NCBI GenBank assembly: GCA_002254845.1
Contig: NKPT01000010.1
Location: forward strand, 1 to 64,000
Direction: 5' to 3'
Length of the DNA: 64,000 nt
DNA from: Chloracidobacterium sp. CP2_5A
Lineage (GTDB): Bacteria; Acidobacteriota; Blastocatellia; Chloracidobacteriales; Chloracidobacteriaceae
A program made the position numbers and the translations under genes. Of the stretch, positions 8,583 to 16,519 are shown piece after piece (within the stretch, counting starts at the first letter, position 1; every line of letters begins with the position of its first letter). The notes beneath the pieces were generated by a model. The model worked only from the letters and a program-made list of their open reading frames with translations. It made no database searches and was not told the origin of the DNA.

Positions 8583-9416
8583 ATGGAAACTATTAGCCAA
8601 ACTCTCGCCTGGATGAGCAATCCGCTCATGGCGCTTTATCAACGCCTAGCGACGTTGATCCCTAACATCATCGGCGCGCTGACGCTGCTCGCGGTTGGTT
8701 ACTTGCTCGGCAAAGTCGCGGCCGCCGCCTTGCGCCGCATCCTTGCCCGCGTCGGAGTCGATCGCCTGGCCGAGCAGTCGGGGCTGTCAGGCTTTCTCCA
8801 GCAGTGGGGCGTCGCGCGCCCGCTTTCATCCGTCTTGGGCTCAGTCGCTTTCGCCTTTGTCATGTTGGCTTTCGCCATTTCGGCCGCTGATGCCCTGGGG
8901 CTTGCCTCGGCTGGGCAAGCCATCGCCCAAGTGATGCTCTTTCTGCCCAAGCTGATCGCGGCGGCAATCGTGCTGACGCTGGGTCTGATGGTAGCGAGCT
9001 GGCTGTCGGGTCTGATGCGGCGGGCGGCGGAAGGAGCCGGCATAGAGTACGCCCCAACGCTTGGACGCCTTGCCATGGGCATCTTGAGCGCGCTGGTCAT
9101 ACTGATGGCAATTGAACAGCTCAGCATCAGCACGGTCTTGTTGCAAGAGGTGATTGGGGTCCTCATCGCCGCCATTGGCGTTGCGGTGGCGCTTTCGCTC
9201 GGGCTGGGCACCCGCAGCCTGGCTGGGGAAATCGTCGCAGGCGTCTATGTGCGCGATTTGCTCAAGGAAGGAGACCGGATCGAATGGAAAGGCATGACCG
9301 GGACGGTTCACGAGGTTGGCACGATCAAGACCCTTTTGAGGCTCGATGACAAGCGGATGCTCAGCGTCGCCAACTCGCGCCTGAGTAATGACGAGGTGAC
9401 AGTCTTTAGCCGTTGA
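8583..9416 (+). CDS. MscS-like mechanosensitive channel / conserved TM helix protein
   Basis: Inner-membrane protein of 277 residues related to small MscS-type channels. The N-terminal two thirds carry four or five hydrophobic helices with repeated patterns (IIGALTLLAVGYLLGKVAAAALRR and LPKLIAAAIVLTLGLMVASWLSGL in part), matching the conserved TM-helix repeat seen in this family. Residues about 205-277 look like the start of the MscS beta domain (AGVYVRDLLKEGDRIEWKGMTGTVHEVGTIKTLLRL). It is shorter than full MscS because the large C-terminal alpha/beta domain is absent. The ECF sigma gene follows after 4 bases, so the two are almost surely one transcript. Likely role: relief of osmotic stress, or a sensor for the sigma factor. 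Confidence 0.85.
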   Translation: METISQTLAWMSNPLMALYQRLATLIPNIIGALTLLAVGYLLGKVAAAALRRILARVGVDRLAEQSGLSGFLQQWGVARPLSSVLGSVAFAFVMLAFAISAADALGLASAGQAIAQVMLFLPKLIAAAIVLTLGLMVASWLSGLMRRAAEGAGIEYAPTLGRLAMGILSALVILMAIEQLSISTVLLQEVIGVLIAAIGVAVALSLGLGTRSLAGEIVAGVYVRDLLKEGDRIEWKGMTGTVHEVGTIKTLLRLDDKRMLSVANSRLSNDEVTVFSR

Positions 9417-9420
9417 GACG

Positions 9421-10023
9421 ATGCCGGGGACGGGCGCAATAAGGGACGATGAGTTAGAGGACGCTGAGCTTGTCCGGCGGGCGCAGTCGGAATTACCTTA
9501 TCGCGTCGGCGCTTTCGAAGCGCTTATGCGGCGGCACGGATCGCGAATTGTTGGACTGTGTCGCCGCTTCGCCCGGAATCCGGCCGACGCGCAAGACCTC
9601 GCTCAAGAAGTCATGGTGCGGGTTTTCTTTGAGCTGCCGCGCTTTCGCGGGGAATCCGCCGTGACGACCTGGCTGTGGCGCATCGCGGCCAACTTGGCCG
9701 TTGACCATCAGCGGCGGATAGACGCCCGACCAGCGGAGGTCGCGGACGCCGAGCGCGCCTGCGGCGACTATCCCGATCCGCGCTCCTCATTGTCGGCTAT
9801 CGAGGCGAAGATCGATGCCGAGCGCCTTTTGCAAGCCTTGTCGGGCGAGGATCGACTCATCGTTTTGCTACGCTTGTCGCTTGAGCTGGAGTTCGGCGAG
9901 ATTGCCGGCGTCCTAGGGATGGGGCTCTCGGCTGTCAAAATGCGCTATGCGCGCGCCTTGGACAAGCTGCGCGCCCTGGTCGCGCAGCCTGGGAAGCGCG
10001 GCGAGGGCGGCGTTGTCGCCTAG
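9421..10023 (+). CDS. ECF-type RNA polymerase sigma factor
   Basis: Extracytoplasmic-function sigma factor, 200 residues. Region 2 is clear at about residues 28-95 (FEALMRRHGSRIVGLCRRFARNPADAQDLAQEVMVRVF, FRGESAVTTWLWRIAANLAVDHQRR in part) and region 4 at about 128-185 (EDRLIVLLRLSLELEFGEIAGVLGMGLSAVKMRYARALDKLR in part). It starts 4 bases after an MscS-like gene. No recognisable anti-sigma factor follows: the next gene is convergent, its stop only one base away. Candidate partners are therefore the upstream membrane protein or the 74-residue protein. Target promoters unknown. Confidence 0.93.
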   Translation: MPGTGAIRDDELEDAELVRRAQSELPYRVGAFEALMRRHGSRIVGLCRRFARNPADAQDLAQEVMVRVFFELPRFRGESAVTTWLWRIAANLAVDHQRRIDARPAEVADAERACGDYPDPRSSLSAIEAKIDAERLLQALSGEDRLIVLLRLSLELEFGEIAGVLGMGLSAVKMRYARALDKLRALVAQPGKRGEGGVVA

Positions 10024-10024
10024 G

Positions 10025-11152
10025 CTACGGCTTGCTTGGGGGCGCGGGGCTGGCTGGTCCAGCGGATTCGGCGGGAGGGGCGTCTACCGTAGCCTTGGTC
10101 GCGTCATCAATGGCTTTCTGCGCGTCAGCCACCATCTGTTCCCAGCGACGGTCGGTTGGGATGTCCTTATCCAGGCTGGGCATCGAGAGCCGCATCTGAC
10201 TTATCGTCCCGTCCGGGGCGTAGTAAAACCGCAAGTCGCCCAACAGTTTCGTCTGCGAAAACGCCTGAACGACCGAGACATCGTTGACCTTCTGAACCTG
10301 AAGGATCATTGCGCCAAGGTTGTTCGCCACGATCACCAGATCAATGCCGGGAACTTTTGTCACCTTGTCGGTCTGCGCTTCCGGCCCGTAAGACATGACA
10401 ACCACGAAGTCCGACTTGGCGCGCAGTTCCGGCAGGACGCGCTTGAGCGCCTCGGCTGGATCCTCAACCGCGAAGTTAAGGGTTTCAGCGCTAGGATTCG
10501 GGTTGGACATGGTCACGCCAGTGATGCCGAGGCGCACTGGCTTGGGCAACCGCTTCCCGGCTACGGTCTCAATCACATAGGGAGTTGGAGCGGCGAGGTC
10601 GGGCCTTGTCGGGCGAATGTTGGCGGAAACCAGACGCGCCGCGAAGGGAAACAGCTGACGCTTGGCTTCGAATTCCGGCTTGTGTAGCAGCTCGGCCAGC
10701 ATCGGCAGGTCGAAATAGCTGACGTTTGCCGCCGCGAAGCCGGCTTCGCCGTAAGCGCGCAGCATCCATTCGTTGCGGACGCGGTCATAAGGCTGGACAT
10801 AGCCGCCAACCGAGTGAGCGAATATCCGTCCAGCGTCGAGTTGGAGCGCCGGCGCGTCGGGGGCAATTTTCCTAAGGCCGTCAACGTAGCCCATCCGCCA
10901 GGCTAGCCCTCCCTGCGGATGCTTCGGGCAGCCGCAGTCCTTGAGGTTGCCTTGCACATCCGCTCCAAACAGGAGCGAAAAGGCAAATCCGTCGTCTTTT
11001 CCAAGGCGGGCCGCAAATTCCGGCGACATCGCGGTTGCGGAGGCTTTGTCGGCGTCGCCGGCGGCTGAGCTGTTTTGGCAGCTGGCCGCTGGCAGCAGCC
11101 CTGTCAGCAGGGTCAGCGCCGCCGCCAGCATCTTTCTCGTGTCGCGCTTCAT
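10025..11152 (-). CDS. UshA/5'-nucleotidase-like lipoprotein
   Basis: Exported protein of about 375 residues related to the N-terminal metallophosphatase half of 5'-nucleotidase/UshA-type proteins. The N-terminus is a lipoprotein signal (MKRDTRKMLAAALTLLTG, then PAASC as lipobox). The first strand motif is unusual: GADVQGNLKDCGCPKHPQGG, where the classical D-x-H-G metal site is D-V-Q-G-N and a CGC pair follows, as in the acidobacterial and planctomycete branch with DLHGNLEPCGCPxNPxGGLARR. Gln in place of His in the metal motif may weaken catalysis. The C-terminal tail is Pro/Ala-rich and disordered. ATG 11152 is preferred over TTG 11170. Convergent with the sigma-factor gene. Confidence 0.72.
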   Translation of the reverse strand: MKRDTRKMLAAALTLLTGLLPAASCQNSSAAGDADKASATAMSPEFAARLGKDDGFAFSLLFGADVQGNLKDCGCPKHPQGGLAWRMGYVDGLRKIAPDAPALQLDAGRIFAHSVGGYVQPYDRVRNEWMLRAYGEAGFAAANVSYFDLPMLAELLHKPEFEAKRQLFPFAARLVSANIRPTRPDLAAPTPYVIETVAGKRLPKPVRLGITGVTMSNPNPSAETLNFAVEDPAEALKRVLPELRAKSDFVVVMSYGPEAQTDKVTKVPGIDLVIVANNLGAMILQVQKVNDVSVVQAFSQTKLLGDLRFYYAPDGTISQMRLSMPSLDKDIPTDRRWEQMVADAQKAIDDATKATVDAPPAESAGPASPAPPSKP

Positions 11153-11239
11153 CGGGTTGTCATTCTCCAAATTGGCATAAGATGAAGCCGTGATTATGGC
11201 TGAAACTAGCGGCGCCGCAAGTCGGCGTTCGCCGCCTTT

Positions 11240-11278
11240 TTTTCAAGTCCCGTTTTCAAGTCCCGTTTTCAAATCCCG
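11240..11278 (+). repeat. 13-bp tandem repeat x3 (intergenic)
   Basis: Three copies of ttttcaagtcccg (the third has one change, aaatcccg) lie between the divergent lipoprotein (start 11152) and esterase (start 11434) genes. No coding potential seen in this 281-base gap apart from the repeat. Confidence 0.9.
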
Positions 11279-11433
11279 GCTTGCGCGCTTCGGACGGCCG
11301 CGCTCGAAAAGTCGCGGCGCTCGGACCGCTTGCGTCTCGGCGGGGCAATCAGCATAGTCTGCGGCGTACGGCATCTCCACGTTGTCCAGACAGCCTTCCG
11401 ATTTTCGGGAGCTGACGCGACGCTCGCTCGATC

Positions 11434-12345
11434 ATGTCAAAGCGCCCTATGCCGAGCCAGGCGGCGTTCGCGCCCTCCATTCCACGGGACGCCGAAAGCT
11501 ATGCCGGGCGCTTTCAAATCCATCCCAACGTCGCCTCGCGTCATTTAGCTCACAAGCGGCACGTCATCATTTACTTGCCGCCGGGACACGGCGAAGACGC
11601 CTCGGTCCGCTACCCCGTGCTGTATATGCACGACGGGCAGAATCTCTTTGATGGCGATACGGCCTACATTCGGGGTCATGATTGGAAAATGGCGCGGACG
11701 GCGGAGCGGCTGATTCTCGAAAAGAAAATCGAGCCGCTGATTATCGTGGGGATTTGGAATACGGGCGCGCATCGCATGGACGAATACACGCCGACCCGCG
11801 ACGCCAATGTCAAACAGGGCGGCTTGCTTCCGCTCTACGGGCGCTTCATTGTCGAGGAGCTCAAGCCCTTTGTGGACGCCGCCTACTGCACCAACCCGGC
11901 GCGCGAGCGCACCGGGATCGGCGGCTCGTCGCTGGGGGGCCTCGCCGCCTTGCTGCTGGGGCTGCACTATTCCGAGCGCTTCGGTCGGATCGCCGCTTTG
12001 TCGCCGTCGCTGTGGTGGGACCACGGCGTGGCGTTTCAATTAGTGCGCCGCCTGAAGCGCAAGCCCGATATCCGCATCTGGCTCGATATGGGCACGCGCG
12101 AGATGGGCGCGGGCGTGGCCCACCTCCGGCGTATGCGCGACATCCTGCTGGATTACGGCTGGAAGCTCAACGCCGACCTGTTTTACCGTGAAGTGCGCGG
12201 CGGCAAGCATACGGAAGTGGACTGGGGGAAGCGCGTCGGCGCGATTCTGCGCCGGCTTTATCCGGCCAGCGGCGGCAAGGGCGGGCGGCGCAAGGCGTCC
12301 AAGCGTCCCCAAGCGCCCGCCCAGACTGGTGCCGAGCGTTCCTAG
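11434..12345 (+). CDS. putative esterase (enterochelin-esterase/D-like alpha/beta hydrolase)
   Basis: Alpha/beta hydrolase of the 'putative esterase' family (esterase D / Fes-like), 303 residues. Visible features: N-terminal beta-sandwich residues leading to the nucleoside-free core RHVIIYLPPGHGEDASVRYPVLYMHDGQ in part, nucleophile elbow GIGGSSLGGLAA (Ser at about residue 167), and a catalytic His in GGKHTEVDW near residue 265. No signal peptide, so cytoplasmic. The last 35 residues are a basic low-complexity tail. Substrate cannot be told. Its stop codon TAG lies in a 14-bp tandem duplication shared with the convergent mscL gene. Confidence 0.88.
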   Translation: MSKRPMPSQAAFAPSIPRDAESYAGRFQIHPNVASRHLAHKRHVIIYLPPGHGEDASVRYPVLYMHDGQNLFDGDTAYIRGHDWKMARTAERLILEKKIEPLIIVGIWNTGAHRMDEYTPTRDANVKQGGLLPLYGRFIVEELKPFVDAAYCTNPARERTGIGGSSLGGLAALLLGLHYSERFGRIAALSPSLWWDHGVAFQLVRRLKRKPDIRIWLDMGTREMGAGVAHLRRMRDILLDYGWKLNADLFYREVRGGKHTEVDWGKRVGAILRRLYPASGGKGGRRKASKRPQAPAQTGAERS

Positions 12346-12358
12346 CCGAGCGTTCCTA
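12331..12358. repeat. 14-bp tandem duplication carrying the stop codons of two convergent genes
   Basis: Two perfect copies of gccgagcgttccta. The first copy carries the esterase stop (TAG 12343-12345); the second supplies the mscL stop (CTA on the plus strand at 12356-12358). The palindrome CTAG reads as a stop on both strands. Confidence 0.95.
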
Positions 12359-12754
12359 GCGCGACTTGAGCAGGTCGCGGATTTCCGTCAGCAGCTTTTC
12401 CTCGTTGGTCGGACCTGGCGGCGGCGCGGCGGGGTTGGGCCGCCGCAGCCGGTTCACGGCTTTCACGACCGCAAAGACCGCTGCCGCCACGATAAAAAAC
12501 TGAATGATCACCTGAGTGAAGTTGCCATATTTGATGGCGATGACCGGGTCGCCGGCTTTTTCCGCCGCCTTGAGGATCAGTTGCGCCTCGGCAAAGCTGA
12601 CGCCGCTAGTGAGCAAGCCGACCGGCGGCATGATGATGTCCTCGACAAACGACGACACGATCTTGCCAAACGCGCCGCCGATGACCACGCCAATGGCCAG
12701 GTCAATGACGCTGCCGCGCGAAATAAACTCTTTGAACTCTTGAAAGATGCCCAT
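12356..12754 (-). CDS. mscL: large-conductance mechanosensitive channel
   Basis: MscL, the emergency valve that opens under severe hypo-osmotic stress. 132 residues with the diagnostic N-terminal amphipathic segment and first helix (MGIFQEFKEFISRGSVIDLA, then IGVVIGGAFGKIVSSFVEDI), second helix FFIVAAAVFAVVKAVNRL and the C-terminal bundle EEKLLTEIRDLLKSR. ATG 12754 gives the family's normal N-terminus; an upstream in-frame extension to 12796 (MPPACKF) is unconserved. It follows the NDH-2 gene on the same strand with 41 bases between, so possibly co-transcribed. Very secure. Confidence 0.96.
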   Translation of the reverse strand: MGIFQEFKEFISRGSVIDLAIGVVIGGAFGKIVSSFVEDIIMPPVGLLTSGVSFAEAQLILKAAEKAGDPVIAIKYGNFTQVIIQFFIVAAAVFAVVKAVNRLRRPNPAAPPPGPTNEEKLLTEIRDLLKSR

Positions 12755-12795
12755 GGCTCGAGAAATGGAGAAGGCGAATTTGCAAGCGGGCGGCA

Positions 12796-14100
12796 TCAGG
12801 GAGCCGCGTCGCGGACCAGCTCATCCGTCCGCGGCGTCGTGATAATGCGCGCGCCTTGCCGGTAGGTGATATAGCGGAAAATCCATTCTGTGAGAACGCT
12901 GATTTTATTGTTGAAGCCGACCAGCATGGCCAAGTGGACGATCAGCCAGCCAGCCCAGGCGAAAAATCCGGTCAGGCGGAGCTTGCCGACTTCCAACACG
13001 GCTGCCGCCCGCCCAATAGTCGCCATGCTGCCCTTGTCAAAGTAAACAAACGGCGGCGGCGCGGGTCTGCCGCGCAGCTCGGCCGCGATGACTTTGGCGG
13101 CATAAGCGCCCATTTGGAGGGCCGCTGGGGCCACGCCGGGGACTTCCCGGCCTTTGGCGTCGGTCAGCGCGGCGATGTCGCCGATGGCAAACGCTTCCGG
13201 GTGCCCGGAGAGCCGCAGATTCGCCTCAACTTTGAGGCGTCCGGCGTGATCCGTTGGCAAGCCAAGCTTGCGCGCCAGCGGATGGCCCTCGACCCCAGCG
13301 CACCAGATGATGTTGGCGGCTTCGATGATCTTTCCGTTCGCCAGCTCGACTTGCTGCGGCCCAACCCGCGTGACGCGCGCCGAAACGCGCACGTCCACGC
13401 CAAGGCTGACGAGCTTCTGGCGAGCGTACTCGGAAAGCGCCTCATGGTAAGGCGGCAACAGACGCGGCGCGCCCTGGATGAGAAAAACGCGCGCCTGGGA
13501 GGTGTCAATGTTCTTGAAGTCGCGGCGCAGCACGCGCCGGGTCAGCTCGCCCAGCGCCCCGGCGAGTTCCACGCCGGTCGGCCCGCCGCCCACCACAACG
13601 AAAGTCATGAGCCGCCTGACCTGCTCCGGGTCAGGGCAATTTTCCGCTTCCTCAAACGCCGTCAGCACCCGGTTGCGAATGTTGAGGGCGTCGTCAATTC
13701 CCTTCAGCCCGCCGGCGTAGCGCGCCCAGTCGTTGTTGCCGAAATACCCGGTGCGCGCGCCAAACGCCAGCACCAAGTAGTCGTAGTCCAGCGTTTGCCG
13801 CCGCATCGTCACCTGTCGGTTGCGCAGGTTGATGTCCGTGACTTCGTCCATCAGCACCGTCACGTCGCGGCGACGGTCAAAAATTGTCCGAATCGGCTCC
13901 GCGATGTCGGCCGGCGAGAGATCTGCCGTGGCGACCTGATAAAGCAACGGCTGAAAGAGATGGTAATTGTTCCGGTCAACGAGCGTGATGTCGGCCAAGC
14001 CTTCCGGGAAGCTTTGGCAAAAAGAGACGCCGCCAAACCCGGCTCCGATGACCACGATGCGCTTGCGTCCGGCTGTAGGGTCGGTCAGGCTGGTTGGCAT
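12796..14100 (-). CDS. ndh: type II NADH:quinone oxidoreductase (NDH-2)
   Basis: Single-subunit, non-pumping NADH dehydrogenase that passes electrons to quinone at the inner face of the membrane. 434 residues with two dinucleotide folds: FAD-binding RIVVIGAGFGGVSF near residue 14 and NADH-binding TFVVVGGGPTGVELAG near residue 167, followed by the FAD-contact FAIGDIAAL. The quinone-side signature LFQPLLYQVATADLSP is present. The C-terminal hydrophobic segment (WAGWLIVHLAMLVGFNNKISVLTEW in part) is the usual membrane-attachment region. Its presence beside two complex I clusters implies a branched NADH route. Confidence 0.94.
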   Translation of the reverse strand: MPTSLTDPTAGRKRIVVIGAGFGGVSFCQSFPEGLADITLVDRNNYHLFQPLLYQVATADLSPADIAEPIRTIFDRRRDVTVLMDEVTDINLRNRQVTMRRQTLDYDYLVLAFGARTGYFGNNDWARYAGGLKGIDDALNIRNRVLTAFEEAENCPDPEQVRRLMTFVVVGGGPTGVELAGALGELTRRVLRRDFKNIDTSQARVFLIQGAPRLLPPYHEALSEYARQKLVSLGVDVRVSARVTRVGPQQVELANGKIIEAANIIWCAGVEGHPLARKLGLPTDHAGRLKVEANLRLSGHPEAFAIGDIAALTDAKGREVPGVAPAALQMGAYAAKVIAAELRGRPAPPPFVYFDKGSMATIGRAAAVLEVGKLRLTGFFAWAGWLIVHLAMLVGFNNKISVLTEWIFRYITYRQGARIITTPRTDELVRDAAP

Positions 14101-14216
14101 GGTCTTCAGGGAAGGGGGTTGCGCTCGCGCCGGGCGGCGGCTGCGCCGCTTGACGCCTGCCGCCTACTTCGCCACAGTCCACTCAACAATTCAAGGAAAT
14201 AGGGCAGGTCGCCGCT

Positions 14217-15251
14217 ATGGACGCCGTCATGAGAGTCGCTCGCGTGTATGATTTCGATGATGTCCGAATTGAGCGCCTGCCGCGTCCGAGCGTCGGTCCG
14301 CGCGAGCTTTTGGTGCAAGTCAAGGCCAGCGGCATTTGCTCCGGCGATGTGACGCCGTGGTATATCAAGCGCAAGGCCGGCAAGGTGCTGGGCCACGAGC
14401 CGGCGGGCATCGTCGCCGAAGTCGGCGCCGAGGTGACGGAGTTCCGCGTGGGCGACCCGGTGTTCGCTCATCATCACGCGCCTTGTTTCGCGTGCAAGCT
14501 GTGCGCCAAGGGCGAGTATGTGCAGTGCGCGACGTGGAAGGCGTCCCGCATCGTGCCAGGCGCGGTGGCGGAATACTTTCTCGTGCCGGAAGTGAACCTG
14601 CGCGACACGCTGCGCTTGCCGTCCGGCATGTCATTCGAGGACGGCGCGCTCGTGGAGCCGGCGGCCTGCTCGGTCAAAGCCATCCGCAAAGCGCGCTTGC
14701 ATCCGCGCGACACCGTCCTTGTGATTGGCTTGGGGATTATGGGGCAAATGAATGTGCTCCTGGCGAAGCAGTCCGGCGTCGAGCGGGTCATCGGCGCGGA
14801 TTTAGTTGACTGGCGGTGCGCGAAGGCGCTGGAGTTCGGCGCTGACGCCGTGATTAATCCCTCGCGCGAAGACCTTGTCGAGCGGCTTGGCGAGCTCACC
14901 GCCGGCGAGCTGGCGGACGTGGTGATTGTCGGGCCAAGCAGCGTCCGCGCGATGGAGCTTGGCCTTCGCTGCGCCGGCAAGGGCGCGACGGTGGTTTTGT
15001 TTATGGGGTCCGCGCCCGGCGAAATGCTTGCCGTCGAGCCATTTCATCTCTATTTCAACGAAATTGACTTGACAATGAGCTACTCGTGCGGCCCCGACGA
15101 CACCCGCGCCGCGCTCAAGGCGATTGAAGAAGGCGTCATCACGGCGGAGAAGCTGGTCACGCATCGCTATACGCTGGAGGACACAGGGCTGGGCTTCCGG
15201 AAAATGGCCGAGGCGCAGGATGTCCTCAAAGCCCAGATTATCTTCCCCTAA
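14217..15251 (+). CDS. zinc-dependent alcohol/polyol dehydrogenase
   Basis: Medium-chain dehydrogenase, 344 residues, cytoplasmic, NAD(P)-dependent. Catalytic-zinc ligands are seen in GICSGD (Cys near residue 41) and GHEPAG (His-Glu near 59-60). The structural-zinc lobe has PCFACKLCAKGEYVQC with all four cysteines. The Rossmann motif is VIGLGIMG near residue 170, slightly different from GxGxxG in that the second Gly is followed by Leu. Closest in style to sorbitol/threonine dehydrogenases, but the substrate cannot be assigned. ATG 14217 and an in-frame ATG at 14229 are both possible starts. Divergent from NDH-2 with a 116-base gap. Confidence 0.9.
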   Translation: MDAVMRVARVYDFDDVRIERLPRPSVGPRELLVQVKASGICSGDVTPWYIKRKAGKVLGHEPAGIVAEVGAEVTEFRVGDPVFAHHHAPCFACKLCAKGEYVQCATWKASRIVPGAVAEYFLVPEVNLRDTLRLPSGMSFEDGALVEPAACSVKAIRKARLHPRDTVLVIGLGIMGQMNVLLAKQSGVERVIGADLVDWRCAKALEFGADAVINPSREDLVERLGELTAGELADVVIVGPSSVRAMELGLRCAGKGATVVLFMGSAPGEMLAVEPFHLYFNEIDLTMSYSCGPDDTRAALKAIEEGVITAEKLVTHRYTLEDTGLGFRKMAEAQDVLKAQIIFP

Positions 15252-15477
15252 GCCTGCGCTTGAGGCGGACCAAAACGGGCGTTGTTCGCGGCGGGCAGGC
15301 GCAGTAAAGTGGTACCGGCGGCTCTTGTTGGCATTGGCTGCGAATGCTAAGAAAATGCCGCGAACGCCGAGCAAGCAACGCAGGCAACGCTCGGACGCAG
15401 GCATCCGCGCCGCCGCAGGCTTTTCGAGTTCGTTAGTCGCTTCCGGGCGCTCGGATCAGGAAGCGCAGGTGGGAAGC

Positions 15478-15708
15478 ATGCAACTTCACGTTTGGTTTGT
15501 CGGCGGCGACGAGCCGGTTGAGGTCCGAATGGACACGGAAGTCGAGAACGTGGATGCGCTTGGCATTTTGCTGTCGCAGGCGCGATGGCTGGCGGTGGAC
15601 GGCGGACGGCTCATCAACCTGGCCAACGTTCGCATGATTCGCCTTCTCCAGGCCGGCGCAGCCGATGTATTCCCAGTGGCTCCGGGCGAAGCGAGGGTGG
15701 AAATCTAG
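15478..15708 (+). CDS. small protein of unknown function (76 aa)
   Basis: Not recognised. The 76-residue product begins at ATG 15478, preceded by AGGTGGG about 6 bases upstream; the longer in-frame extension to 15124 overlaps the dehydrogenase gene and is unconvincing. The protein is acidic, beta-rich and has no signal or membrane segment. The stretch WLAVDGGRLINLANVRMIRLL resembles the strand pattern 'in-line-number-V-R-x-I' of small DNA- or ligand-binding beta domains such as LytTR, but it is too short for that family. Its stop codon abuts the next gene's ATG, so the two are co-translated. Confidence 0.65.
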   Translation: MQLHVWFVGGDEPVEVRMDTEVENVDALGILLSQARWLAVDGGRLINLANVRMIRLLQAGAADVFPVAPGEARVEI

Positions 15709-15957
15709 ATGTTATTCGGTAAGAAGCCTAAGAAATCAGCGACGCTACTTGAGTATGGCGCGGTGACTGGCGAAGTGACCGGCCCCAACGAAATTAAAAC
15801 CGCCGAAGGCAAGGTGTATCGGCTGTTTGAAAACCCCATTCACCTGAAAGACACCGAGCCGCGACCGCTGGATGTGTCATCCAAGCTGGGCGCGACCATC
15901 AAAGTCGCCGGCAGCGTTGGCGCGGATACGGTGTATGAGGCTAAACTGGCGTCGTGA
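15709..15957 (+). CDS. small protein of unknown function (82 aa)
   Basis: Not recognised. Starts at the base after the preceding stop. The first residues (MLFGKKPKKS) are basic, followed by a probable small beta-barrel: LLEYGAVTGEVTGPNEIKTA, GKVYRLFENPIHL, GATIKVAGSVGADTVYEAKL in outline. The pattern of alternating hydrophobics with Gly turns suggests an OB-like or SH3-like fold. No signal peptide. Together with the 76-residue gene it forms a two-gene unit. A weak stem-loop with a short T-run follows at about 15998-16018. Confidence 0.7.
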   Translation: MLFGKKPKKSATLLEYGAVTGEVTGPNEIKTAEGKVYRLFENPIHLKDTEPRPLDVSSKLGATIKVAGSVGADTVYEAKLAS

Positions 15958-16096
15958 GCCCCGCGGGCGCGACGCCTTGACAAGCAGCTTAGGGATGGCC
16001 CTTTCCGGGCGCTCTTTTCGTCCCCCGAACTATCTCCGGCAGTAACGCTTATCCCGGCTTGCAGGGCGAGCCGCGGGCAGATCCGCCTAGGCGACT

Positions 16097-16270
16097 ATGT
16101 CACTGATCGAATTTGTCATCTACTTCGTTGCCTATGTTGCGGTTGGCTTCCTCTTCGCGCGGTTTGGGCTGCGCTCGCCGGAGGGTCCGCTGACCAACGC
16201 GCAAGCGTTAAAAATTGCGCTGCCGGTCAGCTTGGCGATGGCTGTCGCCACGATCTACTTCAGCGGCTGA
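16097..16270 (+). CDS. 57-aa small membrane protein, unknown
   Basis: A short frame from ATG 16097 to TGA 16268 codes a 57-residue protein with two hydrophobic helices: FVIYFVAYVAVGFLFARFGL (about residues 6-25) and ALKIALPVSLAMAVATIYF (about 38-55), joined by a polar loop SPEGPLTNAQ. No function recognised. Composition and codon use match the neighbours. It sits between two other small genes on the same strand. Supported by the clean two-helix hairpin pattern rather than by homology. Confidence 0.6.
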   Translation: MSLIEFVIYFVAYVAVGFLFARFGLRSPEGPLTNAQALKIALPVSLAMAVATIYFSG

Positions 16271-16305
16271 CGCTGCATCTGCGCAGGCGATGTTGGGAGG
16301 AACTT

Positions 16306-16494
16306 ATGGGTCAGTACGTACGCGAGCCATACGAAGGCTATCTCGGCGGGGCATTCCACAACTATGCCGAGAGCTTTGGGGACTTGATTTCCGGCTTGGT
16401 CGAGGCGCTCGGGACGCTGCTGAAGACCTTGGCGGAAGGCGCGATTGCGCTGATTTCGACGCTGATACAGTCGCAGCCGGCGCCGTCCGCTTAG
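16306..16494 (+). CDS. 62-aa small protein with one hydrophobic helix, unknown
   Basis: ATG 16306 has a strong Shine-Dalgarno (GGGAGG about 8 bases upstream). The 62-residue product starts with a polar, Tyr-rich stretch (MGQYVREPYEGYLGGAFHNY) and continues into one long helix (ISGLVEALGTLLKTLAEGAIALISTLIQ in part), amphipathic to hydrophobic, so it may insert in or lie on the membrane. Not recognised. Belongs to a run of four sub-100-residue genes on the same strand. Confidence 0.65.
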   Translation: MGQYVREPYEGYLGGAFHNYAESFGDLISGLVEALGTLLKTLAEGAIALISTLIQSQPAPSA

Positions 16495-16519
16495 GCGACG
16501 CGCCTTGACGGGCGACTAG

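Noticed and set aside
12856-14202. 448-codon plus-strand frame over the NDH-2 gene
   Set aside because: Antisense shadow: it lies over a conserved NDH-2 gene, its product has no family features, and high GC at third positions gives long open antisense frames.
15978-16010. promoter from TTGACA at 15978
   Set aside because: There is no reasonable -10 at 16-18 bases, so I do not call it.
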